DNA of 64,000 nt from contig JAEINS010000012.1 of the NCBI GenBank assembly GCA_016342755.1, forward strand, positions 1 through 64,000, in the 5' to 3' direction. The translations under genes were made by a program, and so were the position numbers. The notes below the pieces were generated by a model. That model did not search any database, had not been told where the DNA came from, and saw nothing but the letters and a program-made list of their open reading frames with translations. Positions 27,556-37,091 of the stretch are shown here, one piece after another; position 1 is the stretch's first letter; every line of letters starts with the position of its first letter. Source of the DNA: Melioribacteraceae bacterium. GTDB taxonomy: Bacteria; Bacteroidota; Ignavibacteria; Ignavibacteriales; Melioribacteraceae.

Positions 27556-27597
27556 AAAAAAAAGGGATTCAAAATATTGAATCCCTTAAAAGTACCG
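27556..27597 (-). repeat. 42-bp direct repeat, proximal copy at tRNA-Leu; includes the tRNA terminator
   Basis: It contains the last five bases of tRNA-Leu and its rho-independent terminator (stem GGGATTCAA/TTGAATCCC at 27564-27572 and 27577-27585, followed on the minus strand by nine Ts). It is the partner of 23011-23052. Confidence 0.85.
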
Positions 27598-27676
27598 AAG
27601 GCCGGACTCGAACCGGCACATCCTTGCGAATACTAGATTTTGAGTCTAGCGCGTCTACCAATTCCGCCACTCCGGC
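27593..27676 (-). tRNA. tRNA-Leu (CAA)
   Basis: 84-nt gene with a long variable arm. The acceptor stem pairs GCCGGAG with CTTCGGT (with the G1-U72 wobble frequent in tRNA-Leu), the anticodon stem-loop CTAGA-CTCAAAA-TCTAG gives anticodon CAA, the variable arm is TATTCGCAAGGATG-like, and the T arm is GCCGG-TTCGAGT-CCGGC. The discriminator is A, as required for leucine. CCA is not encoded. A terminator follows at once. Confidence 0.95.
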
Positions 27677-27781
27677 GTAAATGAGAATACAAAGTTATAT
27701 CATTTACTAAATAATATCAAGCTGATAAATAACAAAACTAAGAAAAGCACATCTATCATTGATAAATATGCTTTCGAATAT

Positions 27782-29476
27782 TTATTTTTTATTAAACTTA
27801 GCCCATGAATCTTTTAGAGAAACAGTTCTATTGAATATAAGATTATCTTCAGTTGAATCTAAATCAACATTAAAATATCCTCGTCTTTCAAATTGAAATT
27901 TATCACCGGACTTAGCATTCTTTAGAAATGGTTCAAGCTTGCAATTTTCAAGTACTTCTAAAGACTTGGGATTTAACAATTCACTAAGTTCTTTCTCTTT
28001 ATTGCCAGACGGATCTGAATCAATAAAAAGTCTATCATACAATCTAACTTCAGCATCAATAGCATGTTTTGCCGATACCCAGTGAATTGTTCCTTTAACT
28101 TTTTTACCACTGTTACTTAATCCGCTTTTTGTTTCCGGATCGTATTCACAATGTATTTCTGCTATTTCACCATTATCATCTTTTACAAGACCAGTACACA
28201 TAACTATGTAAGCGTAACGTAAACGAACTTCTTTACCTGGTGAAAGCCTGTGGAATTTTTTGTGTGGCACTTCCTGGAAATCTTCTTTCTCAATATAAAG
28301 CTCTTTTGAAAATGGAACTTTGCGTTTTCCCATAGTTTCATCTTCCGGATTATTAACAGCTTCAAGTTCTTCAACAAGATCTTCCGGATAATTTGTTATA
28401 ATAACTTTTACCGGATTAACAACACCCATAACACGCTGTGCATGACTGTTTAGATCCTTTCTGATACTATCTTCGAGCAGAGTAACCTCGGTAATACCAT
28501 TACGTTTAGCAACTCCGGTTTTTTCCACAAAATTTTTGAGAGAAAGACTTGTATATCCTCTGCGCCTTAAGCCCGATATAGTTGGCATTCTGGGATCATC
28601 CCAACCATTAACATGATTTTCCTGAACAAGCTGCAGAAGTTTTCTTTTACTCATTACAGTATAATCTAGATTTAAACGCGCAAATTCTATCTGCCTTGGC
28701 TTAGAAGGCATGTTATCGATGTGTTCTATAAACCAGTTATACAAAGGTCTGTGGTTCTCAAATTCCAGGGTGCAAATTGAATGAGTAATACACTCAATTG
28801 AATCCGATTGACCGTGCGCAAAATCATACATAGGATAAATACACCATTTATCGCCAGTTCTATGATGATGCGCTCTTTTAATGCGGTATAATGCCGGATC
28901 ACGAAGATTCATGTTTGGCGAAGTCATATCAATCATTGCTCTAAGAGTTTTTGCACCGTCAGGGAATTCACCATTTTTCATTTTCTCAAAAAGTTCAAGG
29001 TTTTCTTTAACTGATCTGCTACGGAACGGACTTAGTTTTCCGGGCTCTGTAGGAATCCCTCTGTACTCCCGCATTTCCGCAGGATTTAAATCACAGACAT
29101 AAGCTAAGCCTTTTTCTATAAGGTTAATTGCCCACGCATATAGTTGATCAAAATAATCGGACGCAAAGAATAACCGGTCTTCCCAATCAACTCCTAACCA
29201 TTTAACATCTTCCATTATAGAATCAACATATTCTGTTTCTTCTTTTTCGGGATTTGTATCATCAAAACGAAGATTAAACTTGCCGCCGTATTCCTGAGAA
29301 ATTCCGTAGTTAAGAAGTATAGATTTTGCATGACCAATATGCAAATAACCGTTTGGTTCCGGCGGGAAGCGGGTATGAACCTTCCCGGAATTTTTACCTT
29401 CCTTCAAGTCTTCATCTATTATAGTTCTAATAAAATCTCTTGAAATTACTTCGTTTTTAGATTCTTCATTATTCAT
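27782..29476 (-). CDS. glnS: Glutaminyl-tRNA synthetase
   Basis: 564 aa class-I synthetase charging tRNA-Gln. It shows the HIGH motif (residues 46-49 within [15 protein letters not shown]), the MSKRK motif (275-279), GlnRS-specific segments (FRFDDTNP-like [24 protein letters not shown]), and a C-terminal anticodon-binding beta-barrel pair. The presence of a true GlnRS implies that Gln-tRNA is made directly rather than only by the GatCAB amidotransferase route. It lies 47 nt downstream of gltX, and the two probably form an operon. Confidence 0.97.
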   Translation of the reverse strand: MNNEESKNEVISRDFIRTIIDEDLKEGKNSGKVHTRFPPEPNGYLHIGHAKSILLNYGISQEYGGKFNLRFDDTNPEKEETEYVDSIMEDVKWLGVDWEDRLFFASDYFDQLYAWAINLIEKGLAYVCDLNPAEMREYRGIPTEPGKLSPFRSRSVKENLELFEKMKNGEFPDGAKTLRAMIDMTSPNMNLRDPALYRIKRAHHHRTGDKWCIYPMYDFAHGQSDSIECITHSICTLEFENHRPLYNWFIEHIDNMPSKPRQIEFARLNLDYTVMSKRKLLQLVQENHVNGWDDPRMPTISGLRRRGYTSLSLKNFVEKTGVAKRNGITEVTLLEDSIRKDLNSHAQRVMGVVNPVKVIITNYPEDLVEELEAVNNPEDETMGKRKVPFSKELYIEKEDFQEVPHKKFHRLSPGKEVRLRYAYIVMCTGLVKDDNGEIAEIHCEYDPETKSGLSNSGKKVKGTIHWVSAKHAIDAEVRLYDRLFIDSDPSGNKEKELSELLNPKSLEVLENCKLEPFLKNAKSGDKFQFERRGYFNVDLDSTEDNLIFNRTVSLKDSWAKFNKK

Positions 29477-29523
29477 AATTTACCTTTAAGTTATTATATC
29501 AGAATATTTCTGATAAATAAATT

Positions 29524-30984
29524 CTATTTTTTTATCTTTTCGAAAGCCGTGCTAATTCTGGAAATAATTCGGTCTTTACCAACAATGTATAATAAATCGA
29601 ACATTCCAGGTCCGCCGCCAACTCCCGAAACAGCCAGACGTAATGGATGCATAAATTGCCCAAGTCCGACTTCTAATTCTTCAGCTAAATCTTTAAGAGT
29701 TTTTTCAAAATCTTCTTTTGTCGGATTTTCAATTGTCGAAATTCGTTCTTTATATTTTTCTAAATATTCAGGCGATTTTTCCTTCCAGCGTTTTTTTATA
29801 ACAGTCTCATCATATTCTGTTGGATCTTCATAGAAATAAGTACAACTATCAATATAGTCTTTAACAAATGATACTCTTTCTTTCATAGCTTCAACTATTA
29901 AAAGCAAGTATTCATCGGTTAAATTTAGATTTTTATATTTTGAAACTGTTAATGCTTTTTTCAATCCTTCCAATAATTCTTCATTCGGCTTACTTCTAAG
30001 GTGTTCTTCGTTAAGCCAGTTTAATTTTTCTACATTAAACACCGCACCGGCTTTATGAACCCTGTCTAATGAAAATTTTTCAATCAGTTCTTGAAGATTA
30101 TAAAACTCAACATTATCACCAGCACTCCATCCAAGAAGCGCAACAAAGTTAATTAATGATTCTTTGAAATAACCTTTATCACGATAGTCTTCAACTGCAA
30201 CATCACCTTGTCTTTTACTTAATTTTGATTTATCAGAGTTAAGTAAAAGAGGGAGGTGAGCAAAAATTGGAAGTTCCCAGCCTAAGTAATCATATAGTAA
30301 AACATGTTTTGGAGTAGATGATAACCACTCTTCACCGCGAATAACATGTGTTATTTTCATTAAATGATCATCAACAACATTTGCCATATGGTATGTTGGA
30401 AAGCTGTCACTCTTTATTAAAATCTGATCATCAATACTATCGCGGTCAAATTCAACACGGTCTCTTACTTCATCGTTAAACGAAACTTTTGGACCAGGTT
30501 TAACATTAAGTCTTATTACATACCGTTCACCGGCATTAAGTTTTTGTTGAATTTCTTCTTTAGACAAACTTAGGCAGTGTTTATCGTATTTAGCTTGCGG
30601 AAGTTTTGCCTTCTGCTGTTCTTCTCTTAACCGGGTTAATCTATCAGCAGTGCAAAAACAGTAGTATGCTTTGCCTTCTTCAATAAGACGGTCAGCATAT
30701 TTTTTGTATATTTCTAATCTTTCCGATTGAAAGTAGGGACCGTAATTGCCATCTATATCCGGACCTTCGTCATAATTTAGTCCAACCCAGTTCATAGTTT
30801 TTATAAGATTTTCAACCGCGCCTTCTACGTATCTATTTCTGTCTGTATCTTCAATTCTTAATATAAATTTACCGCCATTTCTTTTGGCAAATAAATAGTT
30901 ATAAAGTGCGGTTCTTAAACCGCCAACATGTAAATAGCCAGTTGGACTGGGTGCAAACCTAACTCTTGGTGTTTCGTTTATCAT
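29524..30984 (-). CDS. gltX: Glutamyl-tRNA synthetase
   Basis: 486 aa class-I synthetase. The HIGH-equivalent HVGG (residues 19-22 in PSPTGYLHVGG), the FILRIEDTDR signature and KLSKR (254-258) are all present, with a helical anticodon-binding C-terminal half. The size and motifs are those of the discriminating bacterial GltX, consistent with a separate GlnRS encoded next to it. It is the first gene of a leftward pair with glnS. Confidence 0.97.
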   Translation of the reverse strand: MINETPRVRFAPSPTGYLHVGGLRTALYNYLFAKRNGGKFILRIEDTDRNRYVEGAVENLIKTMNWVGLNYDEGPDIDGNYGPYFQSERLEIYKKYADRLIEEGKAYYCFCTADRLTRLREEQQKAKLPQAKYDKHCLSLSKEEIQQKLNAGERYVIRLNVKPGPKVSFNDEVRDRVEFDRDSIDDQILIKSDSFPTYHMANVVDDHLMKITHVIRGEEWLSSTPKHVLLYDYLGWELPIFAHLPLLLNSDKSKLSKRQGDVAVEDYRDKGYFKESLINFVALLGWSAGDNVEFYNLQELIEKFSLDRVHKAGAVFNVEKLNWLNEEHLRSKPNEELLEGLKKALTVSKYKNLNLTDEYLLLIVEAMKERVSFVKDYIDSCTYFYEDPTEYDETVIKKRWKEKSPEYLEKYKERISTIENPTKEDFEKTLKDLAEELEVGLGQFMHPLRLAVSGVGGGPGMFDLLYIVGKDRIISRISTAFEKIKK

Positions 30985-31107
30985 TATTCCTCATTAGAAT
31001 AAAATTAAAAGTCCAAATATAAGAAATAATGAATAAACTATGAATTAGATAAGTTAGTGAAAGGATGAGATTACATTAAAAGTTCAAAATTTAAAGTCTT
31101 TAAGTAA

Positions 31108-31158
31108 TTGATATAAAATCGGCTAAAAAACATTCTTGTCGGTCTCATTTTATATCAA
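31108..31158. repeat. 12-bp spaced inverted repeat upstream of gltX
   Basis: TTGATATAAAAT (31108-31119) and ATTTTATATCAA (31147-31158) are perfect inverted copies 27 bp apart. They lie between the end of the kinase gene and the start of gltX, both leftward. The repeat could be an operator, or a long-loop hairpin ending the kinase transcript. No T-run supports termination. Confidence 0.4.
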
Positions 31159-31208
31159 CATCTATATTTTAACTCATTACTTCGTTTGTTGAGCCGTCAC
31201 TATTAAAT

Positions 31209-33596
31209 TTATTTTACTGATTTTGTATAATATTTTACTTTCTCAATAAATTCTTTACTGTCAATTGGTTTAGGTATATAATCAGTTGCTCCGGCTTCCA
31301 GACATTTTTCACGATCACCTTTCATTGCAAAAGCTGTAAGAGCTATAATAGGTGTGTCCTTATAATTATTCATCTGTCTAATTCTTTCCATAGCTTCAAA
31401 TCCGTTCATAATAGGCATTTGAATATCCATTAAAATTAAATCGAACTGATTTTCTCTTGCACTGTTTAATGCTTCCTGCCCATTTTCAACAACAACAACA
31501 TTTTCGAACGAACTTTTTTTCAATAGTCTTGTTACTATAATCTGAGAATGTTTGTAATCTTCGGCAAAAAGGATTTTTATTTCATCCTGTTTATCTTTGA
31601 TTTTTTCAATAGGTGTCGGCTGTTCATATTTATTGTTAACCATAGCGTTTATTGTATCAGCAAGATCTTCAAGATTAGTACTTTTTTTACTTAGTAAGTG
31701 TGTAAAAAGTCCGTCGATTTTTTTAAGGTCGTCATCAAAATTTTCTTTCCCGGTATAAATTATAATCGGCAGATTCTTAAACTTGTCATCCGATTTAATT
31801 TGCTGAATAAGTTCGAACCCGTTTGGATAGGGCATATCAAGATCAACAATTGCCAGATCAATATCTTTATCACTAATTAAATTCATTACATTTGCCGATA
31901 TGTTTTCCGCAACCGCATTAAATCCCGCCGTTTCTATCGCTTGTTTAACAAGATTTAAAGTCGGAAGGTCATCATCAACACAAAGTACATTCGAGTTTTT
32001 TCTTAATTTATAACTTGTTAAAACTTCAACCAGATAATTATAATTTATTGGTTTTTGAAAATACTCTACCGCACCCATCATAAAAGCTTTTTGTTCCTCA
32101 GGTTCTACAGAACAAACTATTGTCGGGGTTGATTTAGCATTTGGGTGTTCATGTATTTTTTTCAGCAGTTCGAGACCATTTGTACCAGAAATGTTTATAT
32201 CGATAATGATAGCTAAGAATTTTTCTTTAGTAATTATTTCTAATGTTTGTTCCGCAGAGTTTACAATTGTTGGGTTGTATTTCCACTTATTCAAATAATT
32301 ACTTAATAATTTTGATGTCGTGTAATCATCTTCAATTACAAGTATACTGTTATCCTGGGAAGTTGGCCGCGGTAAATTCAATAATGATGTATCAATTGGG
32401 GCTTTAGATAAATGATCTTTAGATTGAGATTCATAATTAACAGTAAATTGAAATCTTGATCCGGCTCCCAAATTACTTTCCACAGTAATATTACCGCCTA
32501 ACATTTTACAATATTTTCTAACCAGGTTAAATGATAATCCGGAAATATGAGCTTTATTAAACTCAGGGATTTTAGAAATTGTAAACGGATCAAATAGTTT
32601 AACAAGTATTTCATTTGAAATACCTTTGCCTGTATCCTGAATAACAAACTGAAGTTTATTATTTGGCTCCAATGAAACATGCAGTATAATGGTTCCCTGG
32701 ACTGTTGAGAATTTTGAAAATTCTAAAATATTATTCAATATAAATCTGATTTTTTTATCATCAATTATAATGTTTTCAAATACAGAATTATTAATATCTA
32801 CTAAAAACTGTATTTGTCCATCAGGAGTTTTTGATTTGAAAACATCAACAACATCATGCATAAGTTTTTTTATGTTGACAGAACTGTTTTCAACAATCAC
32901 TTTCCCCGATTCAATTTTGGATAATTCTATCAAATCGTTCATGTTAAATAATAATTCCTGAGCGTTTTCTTTTATAGTATTAGCATAGCCAGATTGAGAT
33001 GATGTTAAATTATCGGAAGATAAAATTGAAATAAAACCTACAATTGAATTTAACGGTGTTCTTAATTCTTGCGCGGTTTCCAGAATAGTTTCGGATAACG
33101 GTTTTTTACTAACTAATAGATCAACACTTTTGCCAACACTCCACTCAGTAAATAAGCCCTTTAAGAACTCCGATATTTTTTTTAGAGCATCAATATCAGA
33201 CTGTGAAAAAGGGGAGTTCTTAGCTACTTTAACAAATAATCTTTTTTGCTCGCTAATCTCAAATAATACACTGCATTCATAAACCAGATATTCTGAAATT
33301 TGCAGATCATTTAATGCTTCGGTATTAATATTAAATTCACTTGTGTTGCCAAATAATCTAGATAAATCAATTGTGAAATCTGAACCTCTTAAATAGTTTT
33401 GTCTGGATGAAGCTGATTTACCTAAAACGGAAATTGTATCATTCTTTACTACACTGAATAATACAATAGCTTGCAAATTAAATTCATTAACAATAAAATT
33501 TGAGACCATATCTGGGAAGTTGTCATTTCCAGAATTGGCTAATTTCATTAGTTGAGTATATTTTTCAAGAGTTTCTAACTTTACACCAGTAAGCAT
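31209..33596 (-). CDS. Hybrid histidine-kinase-like protein with three receiver domains, lacking the phospho-His
   Basis: 795 aa, no membrane segment, so cytosolic. Order: a GAF-like N-terminal sensor (about 1-150), a HisKA dimerisation region (about 166-230), a HATPase-like domain (about 255-388), and receivers at about 416-530 (Asp466), 535-655 (Asp585) and 673-795 (Asp724). In the H-box, where the family has SHELRTPL, this protein reads TAQELRTPL: Gln176, codon CAA, replaces the phosphorylated His. The ATPase domain keeps the DTGKGI box but the G2 box is altered (ISGLSFNLV). It cannot autophosphorylate in the normal way and may act as a phosphorylation-dependent scaffold. Single-gene unit. 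Confidence 0.88.
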   Translation of the reverse strand: MLTGVKLETLEKYTQLMKLANSGNDNFPDMVSNFIVNEFNLQAIVLFSVVKNDTISVLGKSASSRQNYLRGSDFTIDLSRLFGNTSEFNINTEALNDLQISEYLVYECSVLFEISEQKRLFVKVAKNSPFSQSDIDALKKISEFLKGLFTEWSVGKSVDLLVSKKPLSETILETAQELRTPLNSIVGFISILSSDNLTSSQSGYANTIKENAQELLFNMNDLIELSKIESGKVIVENSSVNIKKLMHDVVDVFKSKTPDGQIQFLVDINNSVFENIIIDDKKIRFILNNILEFSKFSTVQGTIILHVSLEPNNKLQFVIQDTGKGISNEILVKLFDPFTISKIPEFNKAHISGLSFNLVRKYCKMLGGNITVESNLGAGSRFQFTVNYESQSKDHLSKAPIDTSLLNLPRPTSQDNSILVIEDDYTTSKLLSNYLNKWKYNPTIVNSAEQTLEIITKEKFLAIIIDINISGTNGLELLKKIHEHPNAKSTPTIVCSVEPEEQKAFMMGAVEYFQKPINYNYLVEVLTSYKLRKNSNVLCVDDDLPTLNLVKQAIETAGFNAVAENISANVMNLISDKDIDLAIVDLDMPYPNGFELIQQIKSDDKFKNLPIIIYTGKENFDDDLKKIDGLFTHLLSKKSTNLEDLADTINAMVNNKYEQPTPIEKIKDKQDEIKILFAEDYKHSQIIVTRLLKKSSFENVVVVENGQEALNSARENQFDLILMDIQMPIMNGFEAMERIRQMNNYKDTPIIALTAFAMKGDREKCLEAGATDYIPKPIDSKEFIEKVKYYTKSVK

Positions 33597-33682
33597 AATT
33601 TTTCTTCAATAATTTTAAAATAGTAATTATACAATATAAATAAGCTAATCTAATTTTGCATTCTTAAATTCTAAAGAATCTT

Positions 33683-35821
33683 TTACAGATTATTTAGAAA
33701 ATAATTTGTAATCTTGTTATATAAGTGAAGAGCATCTTTACCGCGTACTCCGTGACCATGACCAACATATGGGAAAAAATCTAATGGTTTATTTATATTT
33801 GCCGCTTTTTTAGCAAATGCCAGAACATGCTGAATAACAACAGTTGGATCTTCAGTTCCGTGTACTAATAATAATTTGCCATTTAATTTATCTACATGAT
33901 TCAAAAGACATGAGTTTTTGTAACCTTCCGGATTTTGTTCTGGTGTATCCATGTATCTTTCGCCGTACATAACTTCGTAATATTTCCAGTCGACAACAGT
34001 GCCGCCCGCAACTCCGACTTTATATACATCATTTGTTCTTAACATTAGAGATGTAGTCATAAAACCTCCATAGCTCCATCCCCAAACACCAATTCTATTT
34101 TCATCTATGTAACCTAACGATTTCAGATATTCTATTCCCGAAAGCTGATCTTTAATTTCGTTGGTTCCTAATTGTCTATGAATTGCCTGCTCAAATTCTA
34201 AACCTCTGTTGGCAGAACCTCTGTTATCCATTTGGAAAATCACATAACCCTTCTGAGCCATCATTAAAGCCCATATATCATATCTTCCCATTGGGAACCT
34301 ATTTGTAACTACCTGTGCGTGAGGACCGCCATAAACATAAACTATAACAGGATATTTCTTTGAAGCGTCAAAATCTGGCGGTAAAAATATTTGTCCGTAA
34401 AGGTCAATATCATCTTCACCTTTGAAATTAATATATTCAACTTTCCCAATATTAAACTCTTTTAATGGATTTTCTTCATTTTGTATTTCCCTAAATACTT
34501 TCCCGCTTTCATCAACTATATTTGTAATTCTGGGAGCCGACGCGTTTGTATAACTATCTATATATAGATTTTCACCTTTATTGATATATAATCTATGTCT
34601 GCTTCCGGATTCCGTAAGCCTTGTGATCTTTCCGTCACCTATATTAACTTTATAAAAATTGTTTTCTAATGGAGAATCTTTTGTCGCGGAGATAAAAATA
34701 TTATCAGTATCCTCATCAAATCCTTCAAATGATAAAGTTACCCAATCACCTTTAGTAACTTGTTTAATCAAGCTGCCGTCTGTGTTATAAAGATATAAGT
34801 GATTAAATCCGTCTCTTTCGGAGAACCATAAAAATTTATCATTGTTATTTGGCAAAAATTCCAATTGATGTTCCGGTTCAACATATTGCTCATCATTTTC
34901 TTCAAAAAGAACTTTTACTTTTTCGCCGGTTGCAGCATCAAATTTTGTAAGCTGCATATTATTTTGATCACGATTTAATATAGCAATATAAATGAATTTC
35001 TCTTCCGGTCCCCATGTTACATTGGTTAGATACTGTTCAACTGGTTCGCCGGTTTTAAGCCAGACTGTATTACCAGATTCTATATTGTAAACACCAACTT
35101 GTACATGGTGACTTTTTTGTCCCGCCATAGGATACCTGGTTGGTACAACTTCGGCAGGAGTTTTAGTAATATCAATTAAAGGATATTCAGTTACCATCGA
35201 TTCATCCATTCTGTAAAATGCTATCGCATTGCTGTTTGGCGACCAAAATATACCACCTTCAATTCCAAATTCGTTTCTATGAACACTTTTACCGTTTACA
35301 ATACCATTACCGCCATCCGAAGTTATTTTTATCTCTTTCCCGTTTTTTGTTAAATAAAGATTATCTTCAATAGTATAAGCGGCTTTTAATTTATCGCCCG
35401 ATAAAGTTTTATTTTCACCATCCTTAGGAACAGTAACTAAAACTTCAACCGATTTTTCTTCTATGTTAAACTTCAGCAGTTTGTTGTTATTCCAAAATCT
35501 AATAGTAGATTCACTATCCCATGAAAAGGAGGGAAAACGTTTTAATGAGTCTACTCCTGTCTTTCCCATTACATTGTTTATTTTATCAAGTGTTAAAACT
35601 ACACTGGAATTTTTACCATCAGCTGATTCAATTATCAGTCCATTTTTTTTAACAAAACTAATTTTTTCGCTTTGCGGAACCCAGCTTAATTGCGGAGTAG
35701 TTGCTTTGTAAAATTTGGAATAAGAATTAAACACAACATCTTCCATTGTTAATTCTTTTTTCTGTGCTAAAGTTGAAATTGAAATAGATAAAACCAGAAT
35801 TGAGAAAAATAATTTACGCAT
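33683..35821 (-). CDS. Dipeptidyl peptidase IV-type exopeptidase (S9B family)
   Basis: 712 aa secreted peptidase. It has a signal peptide (residues 1-19, ending STLAQ), an N-terminal beta-propeller of the DPPIV kind (FWSPNSNAIAFYRMDES, about residue 200), and a C-terminal alpha/beta hydrolase domain. The triad is Ser583 (GWSYGG), Asp658 (HGTEDPTV) and His690 (GHGHGV). It would remove dipeptides after proline or similar residues from peptides in the periplasm or outside. The length is typical for bacterial DPPIV. It is monocistronic by spacing. Confidence 0.93.
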   Translation of the reverse strand: MRKLFFSILVLSISISTLAQKKELTMEDVVFNSYSKFYKATTPQLSWVPQSEKISFVKKNGLIIESADGKNSSVVLTLDKINNVMGKTGVDSLKRFPSFSWDSESTIRFWNNNKLLKFNIEEKSVEVLVTVPKDGENKTLSGDKLKAAYTIEDNLYLTKNGKEIKITSDGGNGIVNGKSVHRNEFGIEGGIFWSPNSNAIAFYRMDESMVTEYPLIDITKTPAEVVPTRYPMAGQKSHHVQVGVYNIESGNTVWLKTGEPVEQYLTNVTWGPEEKFIYIAILNRDQNNMQLTKFDAATGEKVKVLFEENDEQYVEPEHQLEFLPNNNDKFLWFSERDGFNHLYLYNTDGSLIKQVTKGDWVTLSFEGFDEDTDNIFISATKDSPLENNFYKVNIGDGKITRLTESGSRHRLYINKGENLYIDSYTNASAPRITNIVDESGKVFREIQNEENPLKEFNIGKVEYINFKGEDDIDLYGQIFLPPDFDASKKYPVIVYVYGGPHAQVVTNRFPMGRYDIWALMMAQKGYVIFQMDNRGSANRGLEFEQAIHRQLGTNEIKDQLSGIEYLKSLGYIDENRIGVWGWSYGGFMTTSLMLRTNDVYKVGVAGGTVVDWKYYEVMYGERYMDTPEQNPEGYKNSCLLNHVDKLNGKLLLVHGTEDPTVVIQHVLAFAKKAANINKPLDFFPYVGHGHGVRGKDALHLYNKITNYFLNNL

Positions 35822-35965
35822 AACCTTTCCTTTGATAAATAGTAATACTTAAATTTAAAGAAAAAAGGATTGGTTGCAAAAATATTAAACAAAAATAAAA
35901 CTTTATTAGAATGAAATATTCAAAAGGAAATCTTATTTTAAGCAGTAATAAAAGGAGAATCTGAA

Positions 35966-37084
35966 ATTAAAAAAATACTAATTGTAACTGATTCGTTTAA
36001 AGGGAGCCTTACTTCGCTGGAAGCCGGGAAAGCTATTGAAAAAGGTATAATCGAGCTTCATGAAGATTTAGAAGTTGAAGTTATTCCTGTGGCTGACGGA
36101 GGTGAGGGAACTGTAGAAGCGGTTATTAAAAACAGTAAAGGTGAATTTACTGAAGTAACGGCGAAAGATCTGCTGCTTAGAAATATACCGGCAAGGTATG
36201 GACTTTTTAATAATAGAAAATCAGCTATTATAGAAATGGCCGCTATTTCCGGATTACCTTTGTTAAGTATGCATGAAAGAAATCCTATGTTGCTAAACAC
36301 GTTTGGTACAGGTCAATTAATTCTGGATGCCATTAATAAAGGCTGTAACGAAGTTTTTGTAGGATTAGGCGGAAGCGCGACTAATGACGGTGGTATTGGG
36401 ATGGCCTCAGCGTTAGGGGTAAGGTTTATTGATAAGTATGGTGAATTTGTAAAACCTATTCCAAAGTATATATTTGATATTAAGAGAATTGATATTAAGA
36501 ATAAGGATAAAAGGCTTTTTAATGCCAGTATAACAATTCTTTCAGACGTTAACAATCCATTGTGCGGTGAATACGGAGCTTCCCGGGTTTATGGAACTCA
36601 AAAAGGTGCCGATGAAATTATGATTAAACAATTAGATGAACGGCTTGAATATTTAGCGGATTTAACTGAAACAGAAATTGGAATTGATTACCGTGATGTA
36701 AATGGTTCTGGCGCAGCAGGAGGACTTGGATTTGGTTTATTAGCTTTCGCAAATGCTAAAATTATTAGCGGGGCTGATTTTATTTTAGTAAATAGCAAAG
36801 TTGAAGATAAAATTAAACACGCGGATATAATTATTACCGGAGAAGGTAAGTTAGATTATCAAACCAAATTTGATAAACTCCCCATGAAAATTGCTAAACT
36901 TGCAAAGAAACACAACAGGAAGTGTATCTGTGTTTCCGGTATTTTAGGGAATGGAATTGAAGAAATTAAAAATGATTTCTTTTATGAAATTTATTCTATA
37001 GTCAACAATAAGATCACGATTGAAGAATCATTAAAAAATCCGGGAGAAAATTTAACATTACTTGCGAAAAAAATAAACCTCTGA
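35966..37084 (+). CDS. glxK: Glycerate kinase (GlxK/GarK family) with apparent ATT start
   Basis: Phosphorylates D-glycerate with ATP. The frame starting at 35966 reads KKILIVTDSFKGSLTSLEAGKAI, the typical N-terminus of this family. It continues with PVADGGEGTVEAV, GTGQLILDA, VGLGGSATNDGGIGMA and NGSGAAGGLGFG, giving 372 aa, the normal length. No ATG, GTG or TTG lies between the upstream in-frame stop (35939) and this conserved start. The only well-placed codon is ATT at 35966, 8 bases after AGGAG. A start at the ATG of 36089 would cut off ~41 conserved residues. Either a rare ATT initiator (as in infC) or a base error. It ends 7 nt from the convergent GTPase gene. Confidence 0.88.
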   Translation: MKKILIVTDSFKGSLTSLEAGKAIEKGIIELHEDLEVEVIPVADGGEGTVEAVIKNSKGEFTEVTAKDLLLRNIPARYGLFNNRKSAIIEMAAISGLPLLSMHERNPMLLNTFGTGQLILDAINKGCNEVFVGLGGSATNDGGIGMASALGVRFIDKYGEFVKPIPKYIFDIKRIDIKNKDKRLFNASITILSDVNNPLCGEYGASRVYGTQKGADEIMIKQLDERLEYLADLTETEIGIDYRDVNGSGAAGGLGFGLLAFANAKIISGADFILVNSKVEDKIKHADIIITGEGKLDYQTKFDKLPMKIAKLAKKHNRKCICVSGILGNGIEEIKNDFFYEIYSIVNNKITIEESLKNPGENLTLLAKKINL

Positions 37085-37091
37085 AATAAAT

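Noticed and set aside
36089-36300. ATG at 36089 as the start of glycerate kinase
   Set aside because: It would remove the conserved N-terminus encoded just upstream in the same frame.
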